A DNA stretch of 64,000 nucleotides from Hordeum vulgare subsp. vulgare (GCF_904849725.1 NC_058523.1:171288689-171352688); one strand, 5' to 3'; shown: positions 35,623 through 47,270, counted from the stretch's first letter. Notes: generated by a model not told the origin, from the sequence alone. Translations and numbers: made by a program.

Positions 35623-37875
35623 CTACTGGCCGCCGCCTGGCTGCGCCCCCCCCCCCCCCTGAGCCTCCTGTTCGGGAAAACTGCCGAAGGGGTTGTGCCT
35701 TTGGTTGGGCGCGGCGAGTTGGTCTTGGCGACGGTTCGGGTCTTCGCTCTGGCTTTTCTTGATTGCCTCGGCCCGAAACTCCCGCATCACGAAGTAGTTC
35801 TCCCAGGAGTGACCCGCCGGGCCATCGGCCGTGGCGTGGTGCGGGCAAGGGCCTTTGAGTAGTTCTTCGTAGTTGCGCGGTCTTTTCCCACTGAAGCCTC
35901 GGTTCTTCTTTTTGCCGTCGTTGGCGTTGGTGTTGGCAACCAGATCCGAGGGCTCCTCATGCGGCCTACGTTTGTCGTTGGTCCCCTGGTTATGACGGTT
36001 GCGGCCCTGGAGGCGGGCATGCTTATTTGTTGGATCGCCCTTCTTAGGCGAGCTACCCTTGCCGTCTTCGCCGGGATCCTTGGTATCGTCGGCTTTGGCG
36101 TACCTAGTGAGGGTATCCATCAGCTCGCCCATATCCTGAACTTTCCGTTTGAGTCGCCCCAGCTTCTGGACCAGCGGTTCGTAGTGGCAGTTGTGTTCGA
36201 GGATAAGCACGGCTTGCGCTGCCGTGATGCCATCCGATGAATGGATAATTTCTGCGACTCGCCGCGACCAATGATGGGCCGACTCGTCCGGGCGTTGCAC
36301 GCAGTGTTGTAAGTCGACGATTGTCATCGGCCGTTTACAGGTTCCCCGGAAGTTTTTGATAAAACGCTCCTTTAACTCGGCCCAGGGCTGTATAGAGTTG
36401 GGGGGTAAATTTTTCAACCAGGTGCGTGCCGATCCCTCGAGCATCATGGTGAAATACCTGGCGCAAACCGCCTCGTTTACGTCGAGCATGTCCATGGCGA
36501 TCTCATAGCCCTCGATCCAAGATGTCGGTTCGAGATCTGGTGTGTAGTTTGGCACCTTTGTTGGTCCTTTGAAATCCTTGGGCATTCTTTCGTTTCGAAG
36601 GGCCAGGGACAAGCAGGGCACCCTGACTCGCCCTCCGGTCCCCACGGGAGGAGTCTGAGCCTCCTGAGTGTTGGGTGGGCCTCTGCCCGGCGGATCCCGC
36701 CCGGGCGGGTTGTCCTGCGGGGGGTGTCGTGGGGTGCTGTTCACGGCCGGCTGGTCCTCCGGCCAACCCCTGGTATAGCTCGCCTGGGGGGTGGAGTGCA
36801 ATCGCTCGGGGCTGTGTGAGAACTGCGCGTTTTGTACCAACGCTGTTTTCAACATCTCGATGGCGTTCCTTGCTTCGATCTCAGCTGGGGTGTTGCCGTG
36901 GATTGGGAGAGACTCCAGATGGCGAGTTGCGGCGAGCACGTTATCCACCGGGTTAGAGAAGTGACCTCGGGGGGTGCGGAACCGAGGGATTTGACCCTCA
37001 GTCGGCTGAATCGGCGGGTTAGGAGGGCGTCTTATCCCTCCTGCTGGAGCGGCTCCCGTCCCGGGCGTCTGGGGAGTGTCGAACAAGCGAGTCGGATTGA
37101 GATCATGGGGTAGGCGTCCTTGGTGCCTCCGCTGATGGACAGCATCGGATGCGCGCTGCTGTCTTTCGAGCCGCCAATTGTCGGTGCTCAACCGCATCCT
37201 TTCGGCCATGATTTGGGCCTGTCGAGTTTCCATCCTAGCGGACTCTGTCTCAGCATCCTGATGGGCCTTTGCCACCGCCTCCCTCAGTTTTGCTAGCTCC
37301 GCATTTATCTCCCCTTGGTTCTCCGGCATGAGGGGGGTTGACATTAGCCTGGTGATTTCCGCCGCTAACTCCACTAGGATTGCTGACGCACTTCTGGACG
37401 TCCCGCCGGTTCCATCACCTCCGGCGGGGTTTGGTGCGGGTTGAGTCGCCCCAGCCATGTAGATGGCGATCTGGCGACGGGTTCGATCGAGGATTTCCGG
37501 ATCCATGGCCAATGACAAGCCCCCAAGTCCATCTCCGTGGAGGGACTGGATGGAGTTGGACTCGCCCATGGATGACTCGTCGTCAGAGTTGACGGGGGTG
37601 ACCTCCGGCGCCGCCGCGCGCTCTGGTTCCTTCGATCCCTGTGTGAAGCCCACAAAGACCGGGCGGGTCAGTTTCCGGGTGATGACTGGGCGGACGTACC
37701 TGGCCGGCTCGACGATGTCGGAGGAGGTGTCCGGCTCAGGAACGGGTGACCCGATCATGCCGACGAAGACGTTGATCTTGCCGAAGGGGACCCTGTAGCC
37801 TGATTCGAGAGAAGTTGCTTCAGGTCCCCATCGCCTGTTGTCGATGTAGGCTATGCCGCGTCGGCTCCAAGTCAT
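35623..37875 (-). CDS. gag: Tat gag
   Basis: The open frame extends to 38040, but its first 55 codons run through the LTR end and primer site, so the ATG at 37875 is preferred (about 750 aa). An acidic and glutamine/arginine-rich N-terminal half leads to a retrotransposon gag domain (a YFTMMLEGSARTWL motif in the second half) and a basic region. A zinc-knuckle-like CPHH...H segment follows, where the final cysteine appears replaced by tyrosine (TAC codon near 35804). The frame ends with a glycine-rich stretch encoded by a run of 14 G (35646-35659), then CAG TAG. The capsid protein should form the virus-like particle; the changed knuckle may weaken RNA binding. Confidence 0.85.
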   Translation of the reverse strand: MTWSRRGIAYIDNRRWGPEATSLESGYRVPFGKINVFVGMIGSPVPEPDTSSDIVEPARYVRPVITRKLTRPVFVGFTQGSKEPERAAAPEVTPVNSDDESSMGESNSIQSLHGDGLGGLSLAMDPEILDRTRRQIAIYMAGATQPAPNPAGGDGTGGTSRSASAILVELAAEITRLMSTPLMPENQGEINAELAKLREAVAKAHQDAETESARMETRQAQIMAERMRLSTDNWRLERQQRASDAVHQRRHQGRLPHDLNPTRLFDTPQTPGTGAAPAGGIRRPPNPPIQPTEGQIPRFRTPRGHFSNPVDNVLAATRHLESLPIHGNTPAEIEARNAIEMLKTALVQNAQFSHSPERLHSTPQASYTRGWPEDQPAVNSTPRHPPQDNPPGRDPPGRGPPNTQEAQTPPVGTGGRVRVPCLSLALRNERMPKDFKGPTKVPNYTPDLEPTSWIEGYEIAMDMLDVNEAVCARYFTMMLEGSARTWLKNLPPNSIQPWAELKERFIKNFRGTCKRPMTIVDLQHCVQRPDESAHHWSRRVAEIIHSSDGITAAQAVLILEHNCHYEPLVQKLGRLKRKVQDMGELMDTLTRYAKADDTKDPGEDGKGSSPKKGDPTNKHARLQGRNRHNQGTNDKRRPHEEPSDLVANTNANDGKKKNRGFSGKRPRNYEELLKGPCPHHATADGPAGHSWENYFVMREFRAEAIKKSQSEDPNRRQDQLAAPNQRHNPFGSFPEQEAQGGGGAQPGGGQ

Positions 37876-37944
37876 GAGCGCCGCCGCGTAACTCCCAGAC
37901 CCTGGTAGGGCTCCCTTTGAGAACTCAACTCCACCGTGCGCAGG

Positions 37945-37962
37945 CCCCACGGTGGGCGCCAA
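37945..37962 (-). promoter_or_regulatory. Tat primer-binding site
   Basis: The minus strand just inside the 5' LTR reads GTTGGCGCCCACCGTGG. TGGCGCC-type sites are usual for Tat elements and differ from the methionine-tRNA sites of the other elements here. Confidence 0.8.
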
Positions 37963-37963
37963 C

Positions 37964-38408
37964 TGTCGTGGTTTTGTCACGGCAGATGTCCTCGTGAAAG
38001 GACTTAGTATTGGAGCCATCGCACCTTGGTGGCGACTCAAAGGGGTTAAACGGGAGAGACACGGCGATTTACCCAGGTTCGGCCCCTCGAGAAGAGGTAA
38101 TAGCCTACGTCCTGCTTTGTGTGTATTGATATGGATTCGATTACAAGGAAAGCGTAATTCGCCCTAACCTAGCACTCGATGATTTCTAGCCTATCTCTCC
38201 CCCTCCAGACTCGCCTTTATATATAGGTCGAAGCCTTAGGGTTTACAAGAGTCCCAGCCGGTTTACAAATCGTGACCACCGCGGTCTCTAAGTCGCCGTC
38301 TTGCGAACCCGGAGTCCTTCCACAAATCATAGCTTTAAGGGATGAATCGCCTTAACAGTGACCCGGCCCATATTTGGCGGGTCATAACTGCAGGCAATAT
38401 CCCCAACA
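37964..38408 (-). repeat. Tat element 5' LTR (41-bp deletion)
   Basis: It matches 25524-26009 with two substitutions that I can see, and lacks 41 bp after CACAAATCATAG. The missing block is bounded by TAGC on both sides, so slippage is likely. The minus-strand TATA box lies near 38215-38223. Confidence 0.9.
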
Positions 38409-38413
38409 CATCC

Positions 38414-39880
38414 CTTGGATGGTGCTGACCAAGAAGGACATCTACTCATCTCTGGTTCTGAGCTGTGGGGGTTGAGCTAGAGCATTCCTAGTAGCCTCTA
38501 CAGTTGTTGCCTCTATTGCCTCTCCAGTAATAGCTGAGCTGGGATGGGTATCATCCATCACAACTTCATTGTCCTCAAAAACAGGCTGAAGTGGTAGGTG
38601 GGGACGATCAAGTAGATATGCATGTCTGCTAATCTTGGCATGGATGAGCATCTCAATGTATGGAGCATATCCCCAAGATCTCTTCTGATATAGAGTAGTC
38701 CTCTTAACAGTCTCAACTATCAAGTCCATCACTCGGAATCGGGTGTGGGTGTCTAGATGATGCAGCATGTTGATGGAATATCCTCTAATCATCTTGTCAT
38801 CACCTGACTTGGGCATCAGGGTGTGTCTCGTGATAGTGTTTGTAGTGGGTATTCCTGCTTGCAAAAATTAGATAGAGCCAAATTTGTGAGATGACAGATA
38901 ATCATTGGGCACAACCTTGTACATGTTGGCCATGGAGTTGTGATTCATCTTGAGCTGTGAATACACATCCAAGTCCTCTTCTCGTGCTTTAGGAGCACCA
39001 ATAATAGTGGCCCATTCATCAAGGATGGCTTCATACTAGTGACCCTCAGTCATCAAAACAATTCTTCTATCAGAATAGAAATGAGCGGTGGAATAGAATT
39101 GCATGATCATCTCATCATTCCATGCAGTCATCTCCTTGCCAATAAAATCTTCAATATCAACCATCCTGAAATTTTCTCTCACATGAGGAAAATAGTGTTC
39201 ATTGGCCTTGATGTATTCCCAATTGACATATCTCATGTCGCTGACTGCAGGATTCTTGTCAAGCAACACTGCCTCATAGAACTATTTTTGTTCCCTTGTG
39301 TGAAAGCGGAGATCAACAATAGTTCTCCTTCTCACAACATATGGATCAACAGATCTCCACTTCCTCAAACCTGCATCTTTCCTCTTCTTCATGTCCTCAG
39401 CAACTAGGTGAGGGGCATCACGAGTTGGCAGATGAGATCTCAGCTTCATAAGCACAAGGGCATCCTCATCTTGCTCTGCGACAAATCTCTGGATGTAGAG
39501 CCTTTGTTTTTCTCAACTGCAGGAATATCCTTTGTTGTCCTCTTGGGAGCTACACGCTTCTTAGGAGCAGAAGACTTCTTGGGAGAAGAAGGCTTCTTTG
39601 TCATAGCATCAACCATTAGCTTTGTCTTATTTGGAGGAGGAACCTCAGTTGGATCTTCATACATAGAGGTTTGCCTACCAATGACATGAATAGTTCTCTT
39701 CCGGACTCTCTTCACACGTGGCTCCTTGGCTTTAGAAGGTTTAGCACACTCCTTCCTCATAGTCTTCCTGACTATGGTCTTCTCCTTCTGCTTCTGGGGA
39801 GCAGTTTCCTCACGGATGAAATGAGCATCTGCTTCATCAGAATTGAGCTTCCTTCTAGACCTAGTAGCTTCCTTTGGCAT
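38414..39880 (-). pseudogene. Maximus extra ORF, N-terminal part
   Basis: Minus-strand frames 39880-39446 (lysine/arginine-rich, likely nucleic-acid binding or nuclear targeting), 39269-39036 and 38864-38442 form one decayed protein. A frameshift near 39446 and in-frame stops near 39285, 39033 and 38870 break it. The middle is tryptophan- and tyrosine-rich and probably folded. It runs into the Tat element at 38413 and ends at 25195. It matches in position the extra ORF of SIRE/Maximus elements. No function can be assigned. Confidence 0.6.
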
Positions 39881-41779
39881 GCCATGGGAGCTGGGAGTAC
39901 CTGGGTCCGAAGGGATCCTCTCAGGATTGGTGCATGAGTCAGTTTCAACATGTGGCTCACTGATTTCGTTCTGACTATCCTCTGAACCTCACATCTTGCA
40001 AGGCCAAGCATACAAGAATACTGGCAGACTGGCACACTGATAGACAAGTAGACCGTTTGAAAAGATATAGAAGAGCTGGAAAGGATAAGCATCACAAAAT
40101 TGCTGAAGTTTTGTCAAATTTGAACTTGAAAATTTTAGTTTTAACTTTTAGCAAAATGGGATTTTGGTTCCATCGAGTTCGAAATTTTGGAGCCACAGAG
40201 ACACATGTTCTCTTTAACAAAAACTTGGCACCCTTTTCGGTTTCAGCAAAAAGGAGAACACGGTTCCACCGAAACATTCTCAGTAACCCTAAAACAAAAA
40301 TCGGGAATACCGATTTTTGCAACTCGGTGACACCAAGATTCAATCTTGCAGACTACTAGCCCTAAATTTTTCTGTATTCTCTAGTCTAATGGAGTTCTCT
40401 GCCGGATAGAACTTGTAGCAATCGTGGACAGGTAATGGCAGTGCCTAATTGTGCAAATAATCATATTGGAGCGCAAAAAGGAGATCGAATCCATACCCTA
40501 ACTCGGCACGGATTCTCTACATCGGTAACGGCGGTGAAGAATCCGTCGGCAGCGAGGACTCCTCGCAAAGGCGCACATGAGAATGAAGTAGATGTCTGGG
40601 GACTAGGGCGCGACAACATAGGGGTGCAACTTTTGTCGTTTGAAGAAATTTTTCAACCGTCGGGCTCCGTTGGTATATATATCCCTTTGCTGCCAGTGAC
40701 ATCAAGATGATATTTTTGGTGCCACCGAGTTCCACAACTGTCAGCCGACAGTGAAACTCGATGAGGCCGAAAAGCTAAACTCGGTTGCACAGATATAATA
40801 AATCCTCATCAACCCTAGGTTTCGGTGGGACCGAGATTTTGAGGATGGTCACACTGAGATGCACTTTGCGAGGTTTTGGAATTCATCCCTTATCGAGACG
40901 GATCTCCGAGTGCTCCTCACACAGAGTGTCCCTAAAGTGCTTGCTCAAATTTTGTGATGTGGCATGAATAGAATTTGAGATGAGAAATCATAGATAGCTA
41001 GAGAAGGTTACTTAGGCATTCTTGTATATCTAATTTACCAAAAGAAATAGAAAGACAAATAACAACAGTTGGATATCCTCAAATGAGAGAAACATGCATA
41101 CCAACATGCTCACACAATAAGATGTCAAATAAAACATGGTGAACATGTACAATAATTCTAGCATCTATCAAGCAGTTTCGCAATGATGAAGCATCTATAT
41201 ATGAGAATATTGACTTAGGAGTCAAGTAAGAATACTTGACCATAGGTCATACTCATCGATTAAGCACAAGTGGGGTTACCACTTTTACATAATCCATTAA
41301 TGTGTTCACATCATTTAGGAAACGCTTATACCCAAGTCTTAGAGTAAAGCTCCCCCTAGATGTGTCATCCACCCTAAGAGGCATAAACTAACCTTGGGTT
41401 TTGTCGTAGAAGACTTCAAGTAGGTGTAGTAGTGGTGTATGCTCATTGTTGATGAAGATCATCTTGAGTTGGGAGAAATCCTTGTTGTTTCGTACTCTTC
41501 TCACCCATATGGGTTAGTCCCAAGGCAAAAGGGACAAATGCAAAGATATATATGGACATGGAGTGAAATACATGGGAGGTGATGTCCAAAGATGCATTAA
41601 TTACCTTGTCCCTTGCTCACCTTTGAGGGAATGTGTGACTCCTTGAAATAATGCATATGGTTGCAGTGATTGCATATAGTTCTTGCCAAAGTTAATAAGA
41701 GTGAATTTCATTGGCGGAGTCACCCCTGAAGAACTTTCTAGTTCTTCCTCTTGGGGACCCACATCACTTTGATGGGGAT
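39881..41779 (-). other. Maximus non-coding spacer
   Basis: About 1.9 kb without convincing coding potential. 40100-40960 contains CGGT-N3-ACCG hairpins like those of the LTRs (for example 40822-40834, TCGGTGGGACCGA). 41000-41700 (minus strand) resembles the T-rich untranslated stretch seen downstream of pol in Maximus elements. The pol gene expected between gag and this spacer is missing. Confidence 0.5.
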
Positions 41780-43913
41780 TATTGGAGTTCTGGTATCACT
41801 AGATGAGGTATTACTAGAAATGTCCTTGGGAACCCACTCAACTTTGGCTTGCGTTTCTTACTTAAATGAGTCAATCTCCTCTTGAAGCTTTCCCTCGCCC
41901 TTGTGGTCTTGTGGTAGAAGGCCATCTCGAGACCTTGTTCCCTTGGGAGGAGTACGATCATACTTATCCTCTTGAGGAACAAACTTGGGAATGGGATATG
42001 GAACTTCTTCCCAAACATCTCCATTGACGTTGAAGTAACCAACACCTTGTTTCTTCCGATGTCCTCCTTGTTTGCGCACAATTTGTTTGAATTGCTTACT
42101 TCCGGCAAGACTTTTAAAGACATCTCTCTCTATTATCCCTTTCAATAAATCATTTTCTTTCTCAAGTGTAACTTGGCTAAGATAATCATTAGTGAAATCA
42201 ACAGAGCTACTAGCAACAACATCCTTTTATCTAGCTTTAGCATTGCTGTTACTAGATGAAAAAAACTTTCTTGCCTTTGTTACTAGTGTTCTTAGGTTTA
42301 ACTTGTGGAACACAAGTAGGGAAGATTAATCATTTGGCTAGATAAGAAGAACTCTTCTTTTGAAGATCATCATTGGTTGCTTTAGAAACTCATGCTCTTG
42401 CTCTAAATTTAGCTTCTCGAAGCATAGCTTCTCATGAGTTCTTGCAAGCTCTCTATGATCTTCTAGAGTAGTTTCATGAGCTAACTTAAGAGTGTTTAAT
42501 TCTTTAGTTAGTCGTTCAATCTCTTTCTTATCATCATCATTCGATTTCTCTTGACCTGCATGAATATTTTCAAGTTCATTTTCAATGTTATCACTAATCT
42601 TGTCAAAGAGCAAGTCATCTTCTCCTAACAAGTCATCCTCATCACTATCAAAGTCAAAGTACCCGGGGTGTGATACCTTGGGGAATTTTTCCATGAAGCA
42701 GTTTCCAATTCCTTCATTTGGTGAAACAAATAAGTCGTAGGAGTTGGAGGAAACAAGTGCAATACCGGCAACACCTTCATCTTGACTGTAGTCGGAGTTG
42801 GAGTGATAGCTTCTCTTGGACTGGTTGTCAGACTCGGATCCGGAAACCCATTCACCAACGTGAGCTTGATGTCTTCTTCTGGAACTTCTCTTGGCGTACT
42901 TCTCTTTCTTTTTCGATTCTTTGCCTCTCCAAGAGTGTCTTCATTAATAAAGATCTTCTCTACTCCTTCTCTCTCTGCAAGGTGACTCATCTCTTGAGCT
43001 TCGTATTTTAGGTGACTCTTCTCTTTGTTTGTGGGGAGTCGAGCACTCATTGGAATAGTGTCCGGGCTTTCTAAGTTGTAGCAGTTTTGGTCATGACTAG
43101 ACAAACGCTTCTCATCATATCTCGAGCTTGAGCTTCTCTCTTTGCCTCTACTCTTGTAGAGTTTGTTGAATTTTCTGACCATGAGGCTGATCTCTTCATT
43201 GGTAACAAGGTTGTCACTTGAAGTAGTTGGGGCATTGCTTGAAGCTTTGTAAGCACTGCTTGACTTGTTGTGCAACTCATCTTTGTCTGTGAGAGACATT
43301 TCATGAGCAACAATCCTTCCAATGACTTCAGTTGGCTTGAGATCCTTGTAGTTTGGCATCATTTGTATTAATGTGCACACGTGTCGTATCTTCCATCCAA
43401 GGCTCTAAGTATCTTCTTGATGATAAATTTTTAGGTCATCTTTTCACTTCCTAAGCCGACAATCTCATTTGTGATGAGAGCAAGCCTAGAATACATCTCA
43501 ACGACTCCTTCACTATCTTTCATCTTGAACTTCTCAAGCTGACTTTGAAGCCCATCCAACTTAGATTCCCTCACAAAATCAGTTCCTTCGTGCATATCAA
43601 TCAAAGTATCCCAAAATTACTTTGCATTCTCCAGGCGACTGATTTTGTTGAATTCTTTGGGACACAAGCAGTTGAACATGATATCACAGGCTTGAGCATT
43701 GAATTGCAACATCTTCAATTCTTCCGCTAGGGCATCACGACCCAGTTCTTTTCCTTCTCCGAAGAAATCACCTTGCACACCAACACGAACAATAGCCCAA
43801 ACGGCAGGATTATGACAAAGAATATGCATTTCCATCTGATGCTTCCAACTAGCAAAATTAGTGCCATCTAAATATGGACCTCTACGGTTATAATATCCCT
43901 CACTAGACGACAT
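41780..43913 (-). pseudogene. gag: Maximus-lineage gag remnant
   Basis: It starts with ATG at 43913 (MSSSEGYYNRRG), 54 nt inside the 5' LTR, followed by the tryptophan-rich UBN2-type gag start (about 98 codons), then a frameshift. 43380-42625 covers the middle, including a decayed CCHC knuckle near 43090 where only the first cysteine is clear. 42694-42338 encodes an acidic and coiled-coil segment. 42145-41858 encodes a conserved late gag region (phenylalanine-lysine-x-leucine-alanine-glycine-serine-lysine). Frames change at least four times. Sequence near 41800 shows the tryptophan-valine-proline-lysine repeats that end gag in this lineage, and pol does not follow. Confidence 0.7.
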
Positions 43914-43948
43914 ACTCTCCTAGGTTTTGAAACCAATGCAATGGAGAC

Positions 43949-43965
43949 CAAAGCTCTCATACCAC
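43949..43965 (-). promoter_or_regulatory. Maximus primer-binding site
   Basis: Minus-strand GTGGTATGAGAGCTTTGG directly follows the LTR end CCGATCCTACA. It matches the initiator-tRNA type site with one change (TGGTATGAGAGC). Confidence 0.8.
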
Positions 43966-43966
43966 T

Positions 43967-45476
43967 TGTAGGATCGGAAGTATGTTTAGAGGGGGTGATT
44001 AGACTACTTGACATGATAAAACTTAGCCTTTTCGCAATTTGAAGTGTGGGACAGTTTTAGCAATTATGACTATCAAGTACACCCTACACATGCACATCTA
44101 AGAGTATAGTAGCGGAAAGTAAAACATGCAAGTGTAAAGTAGAGGGTAAGGTAGGGAGAACAAACGCAAACGTTGACACGGCGATTTTTGGCATAGTTCC
44201 GATAGGTGGTGCTATCGTACATCCACGTTAGTGGAGACTTCAACCCACACAGGGTAACAGCTACGAGATTCGACGGAGGTATCCACCCATAAGGGGTCCA
44301 CAAAGAAACTGCCTTGTCTATTGCACCACGGCTTCCGTCCACACAGGACTAGCCTCACTCATGGTAGATCTTCACGAAGTAGGCAATCTCCTTGCGCTTA
44401 CAAACATCTTGGTTCAACTCCACAACATGAAGTAGGAGGCTCCCAAGCGACACCTAACCAATCTAGGAGGCACCACCCTCCAAAATGTAATGGATGTGGT
44501 AGAACGATGAACTCCTTGCTCTTGTGCTTAAAAAGATAGTCTCCTCAACACTCAATCACTCTCTCTAAGATTTGGAAGGGGTAGGAGAGATTGATCTTGT
44601 GGAAAGCAACTTGGGGAGGCTATAAATCAATATTCAAATGGTTGGAATGGAATCTCTTGATCTCAACACATGAGTAGGTGGCTCTCTCTCAGAAAAATGA
44701 ATCTGGCAAGTGTAAGTGTGTTATGAGTGCTTCCTCTACGAATGAGAGGTAGGTGGAGGGGTATATATAGGCATACCTAAAATCCAACCATTACAACATT
44801 ATTGCCCAACTCGGTGACACCAAAATGAATCTCAGTGGTACCGGGTTGCACTAAATGTGGCAACTTTTGAATTCTCGGTGATACCAATATAGTAATCTCG
44901 GTGGTACTGATACGATGACCTAGACCGGTTTCCAAATCTCGGTGAGACCGACTTCAAACTCAGAAATTCCAATTCTTGAAATCTTTTCAACAAAAAGTTG
45001 GTCACTGGATCTCGGTGGCACCGATAGGAATGTTGGTGGTGCCGAGATGGTAGGGTTCGGCATAGGTTCTGTCAAGTGTAAAATCGGTACGGCCGGATGG
45101 AAATTGTTTATGGCAACGATTTTTCTCGTGTGGGTCTGCACAAAGATATTTTGTGGGATAATGGCTGAGTATTTTTGGTGTCTACCTCTAAGCACTTGAG
45201 CAACCAATTCATCATAATACCGCATCCCCTTTTAACAATACTGGCTTTCCTATGGACTCAAAGTGATTTTCACAAATGTAAAATGCAGAGTCTTCTTGCT
45301 TGAAGCTTGGGCCAATCCTATTCCTTCCTTGCATCAAGGGGCATCCACTCACAATCCTATATCCAAAGAACCTTTGAAATTTTGTGAAATATACTTCAAT
45401 AAACTCACTAGTCGAATGATGCATATGTTGTGATTAATTACCAAAACCACCTTAGGGAGCAATTGTGCTTCCAACA
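43967..45476 (-). repeat. Maximus-lineage 5' LTR
   Basis: The minus strand runs from TGTTGGAAGCACAATTGC to GATCCTACA. It pairs with 23138-24632. Hairpin motifs of the form TCGGT-N3-ACCGA recur (for example TCGGTGGCACCGA near 45012), some mutated. Confidence 0.85.
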
Positions 45477-45673
45477 TTTGTGATTGTATCACGGGACGGG
45501 TCGTGATTGGATCAGGAAGACGTTCGACTACATCAACCGCGTTTCTCAACGCTTCCACTTAGAGATTTACAAGGGTATGTAGATGCAATCCCCCTCTCGT
45601 AGATGTTAGTCTCCATAGATTGATCTTGGTGACCGTAGGAAATTTTTTGTTTCCCATGCAATGTTACCCAACA
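45477..45673 (+). mobile_element. Copia LTR D, 3' end
   Basis: It continues the fragment at 22991-23137 and ends ATGTTACCCAACA. The next base is already RT-proximal coding sequence; no primer site or leader remains. Confidence 0.75.
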
Positions 45674-47265
45674 TGTACCACCCCTGAGTGGTACAACATT
45701 CCTATCTTGGAGGTCATAATGTTAGACAACAGTGAACCTACTAGCTATGAAGAAGCGATTCTGACAAATGGCTAGAGGCCATGAAATTCGAGATAGGATC
45801 AATGTATGAGAAGAAAGTATGGACTTTGGAGGATTTACCTCATGACTGTAAGGCCATTCAGAAGAAATAGATCTTTAAGAAAGATACGGATGCAAAAGGG
45901 TTTTCAAAAGTTCATGCAGTTGACTATGATGAGACTTTCTCTCCCGTATTGATGCTTAAGCCCGTCAAGATTATGTTAGCAATAGTTGCAGTTTTGGATT
46001 ATGAAATTTGGCAGATGAATGTCAAGACAACGTTCCTTAATGGTTTCCCCAAGGAAGAGTTGTATATGATGCAACTGAAAGGCTTTGTCGATCCTAAAAA
46101 TGTTGACAAAGTATGCAATCTCCAATGATTCATTTACGAACTGGTGCAACCGTCTCGGAGTTAGAATCTTTGCTTTGATGTAGTGATCAAAGCGTTTGGG
46201 TTCATACAAGTTTATGGAGAAGATTGCATTTACAAGAAAGTGAGTGAGAGTTCTATAGAGTTTCTAATATTATATGTGGAAGACATATTATTGATTGGAA
46301 ACAGTATAGAACTTTTGGAAAGTGTGAAAATATATTTGAACCGGAGTTTTACAATGAAAGAACTTGGAGAAGCTACTTACATATTAGGCATCAAGATCTA
46401 GAGAGATAGATCGAGACGTTTAATAGTACTTTCACAAAGCACATACCTTGATAAGGCTTTGAAGAAGTTCAAAATGGATCAATCCAAGAAAGGGTTCTTG
46501 CATGTCTTAAAAGGTGTGAAGTTGAATAAAACTCAATGCCCAGCAAGTGCAGAAGATAGAGAAAAGATGAGTGTTGTCCCTATGCCTCAGCCATAGGCTC
46601 TATCATGTATGCAATGATGTGCACAAGACCGGATGTGAGCCTGGCCATAATTATGGCCAGAAGGTTTCAAAGTTATCCAGGAGTGGAACACTGGACACGG
46701 GTCAAAAATATCCTTAAGTACATGAAGAGGACTAAGGTGTTTTTTCTCGTTTATGGAGGTGATCAAGAGCTCGTCATAAAGGGTTACGTTAATTCTAGCG
46801 TTGACACAGATTTGGATGACTCTAAGTCTCAAACCGGGTAAGTATTTATTCTGAATGGTGGAGCAGTCGGCTCGTGTAGTTCCAAACAAAGTGTGGTAGC
46901 AGATTCTACATGTGAGGCAGAGTAAGTAGTTGCTTAGGAAGCAGCAAAGGAGGGTGTCTAGATGAAGAAGTTCATGATGGATCTTGGAGTTGTGCCCAGT
47001 GCACTGGATCATATGACTCTCTTTTCTGACAACACTGGTGCCATTTCTCTAGCCAAGAAGCCCAAGTTTCACAAGAGGACCAAACACATAAAGCGTTGCT
47101 TCAATTCCATCCATGATTATATCAAGGAGGAAGACATAAACATTTGCAAAGTACATACGAATCTGAACATTTCACACCCATTGACTAAACCTCTTCCCAA
47201 ACAAAACATACACCATAACTCTATGAGTGTTAGATTCATTACAATGTAAAGCTAGATTGTTGACT
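45674..47265 (+). pseudogene. Copia RT-RNase H remnant fused directly to LTR D
   Basis: It begins with the proline-glutamate-tryptophan-tyrosine region between integrase and RT. RT follows, with pieces at 46183-46401 that keep a tyrosine-valine-glutamate-aspartate in place of YVDD. RNase H comes next (46605-46841 and 46962-47249, with a serine-aspartate-asparagine-threonine-glycine motif). Stops at about 45870, 46127, 46400, 46925 and elsewhere, plus frameshifts, kill it. The loss of primer site, gag, protease and integrase parallels the deletion in the copy at 53833-59052. Confidence 0.8.
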
Positions 47266-47270
47266 CTAGT

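Larger units (their letters stand above)
25524..38408 (-). mobile_element. Tat-lineage Ty3/Gypsy retrotransposon, nearly complete
   Basis: A 12.9-kb element with LTRs of 486 bp (left) and 445 bp (right), an exact 5-bp target duplication CATCC (25519-25523 and 38409-38413), a TGGCGCC-type primer site, gag-protease-RT-RNase H-second RNase H-integrase on the minus strand, and an antisense spliced gene between integrase and the 3' LTR. Dual RNase H, the TGGCGCC primer site and an antisense extra ORF are Tat-lineage traits. The LTRs differ by two substitutions I can see plus one 41-bp deletion in the right LTR, so the insertion is recent. It sits in the extra ORF of the Maximus-lineage element. 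Confidence 0.9.
23138..45476 (-). mobile_element. Maximus/SIRE-lineage Copia derivative, pol-less, with nested Tat element
   Basis: LTRs of 1495 bp (23138-24632) and 1510 bp (43967-45476) frame an internal region of about 6.4 kb, once the 12.9-kb Tat element is set aside. The minus strand holds, in order, a primer site, gag remnants (43913-41780), a long non-coding spacer and an extra ORF (39880 to 25195, split by the Tat element). Protease, integrase, RT and RNase H are absent. Gag, a long spacer and an extra ORF before the 3' LTR are typical of the SIRE/Maximus lineage. The flanks ATGGT and TTTGT do not form a clean target duplication, so ends may have been altered. The host sequence is Copia LTR D. 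Confidence 0.8.

Noticed and set aside
37876..38040. N-terminal 55 codons of the long gag frame
   Set aside because: They run through the LTR end and primer-binding site; the next Met at 37875 is a more likely start.
23133..45481. Clean target duplication for the Maximus-lineage element
   Set aside because: Flanks ATGGT and TTTGT do not match well, though the Copia LTR continues across; I do not claim one.
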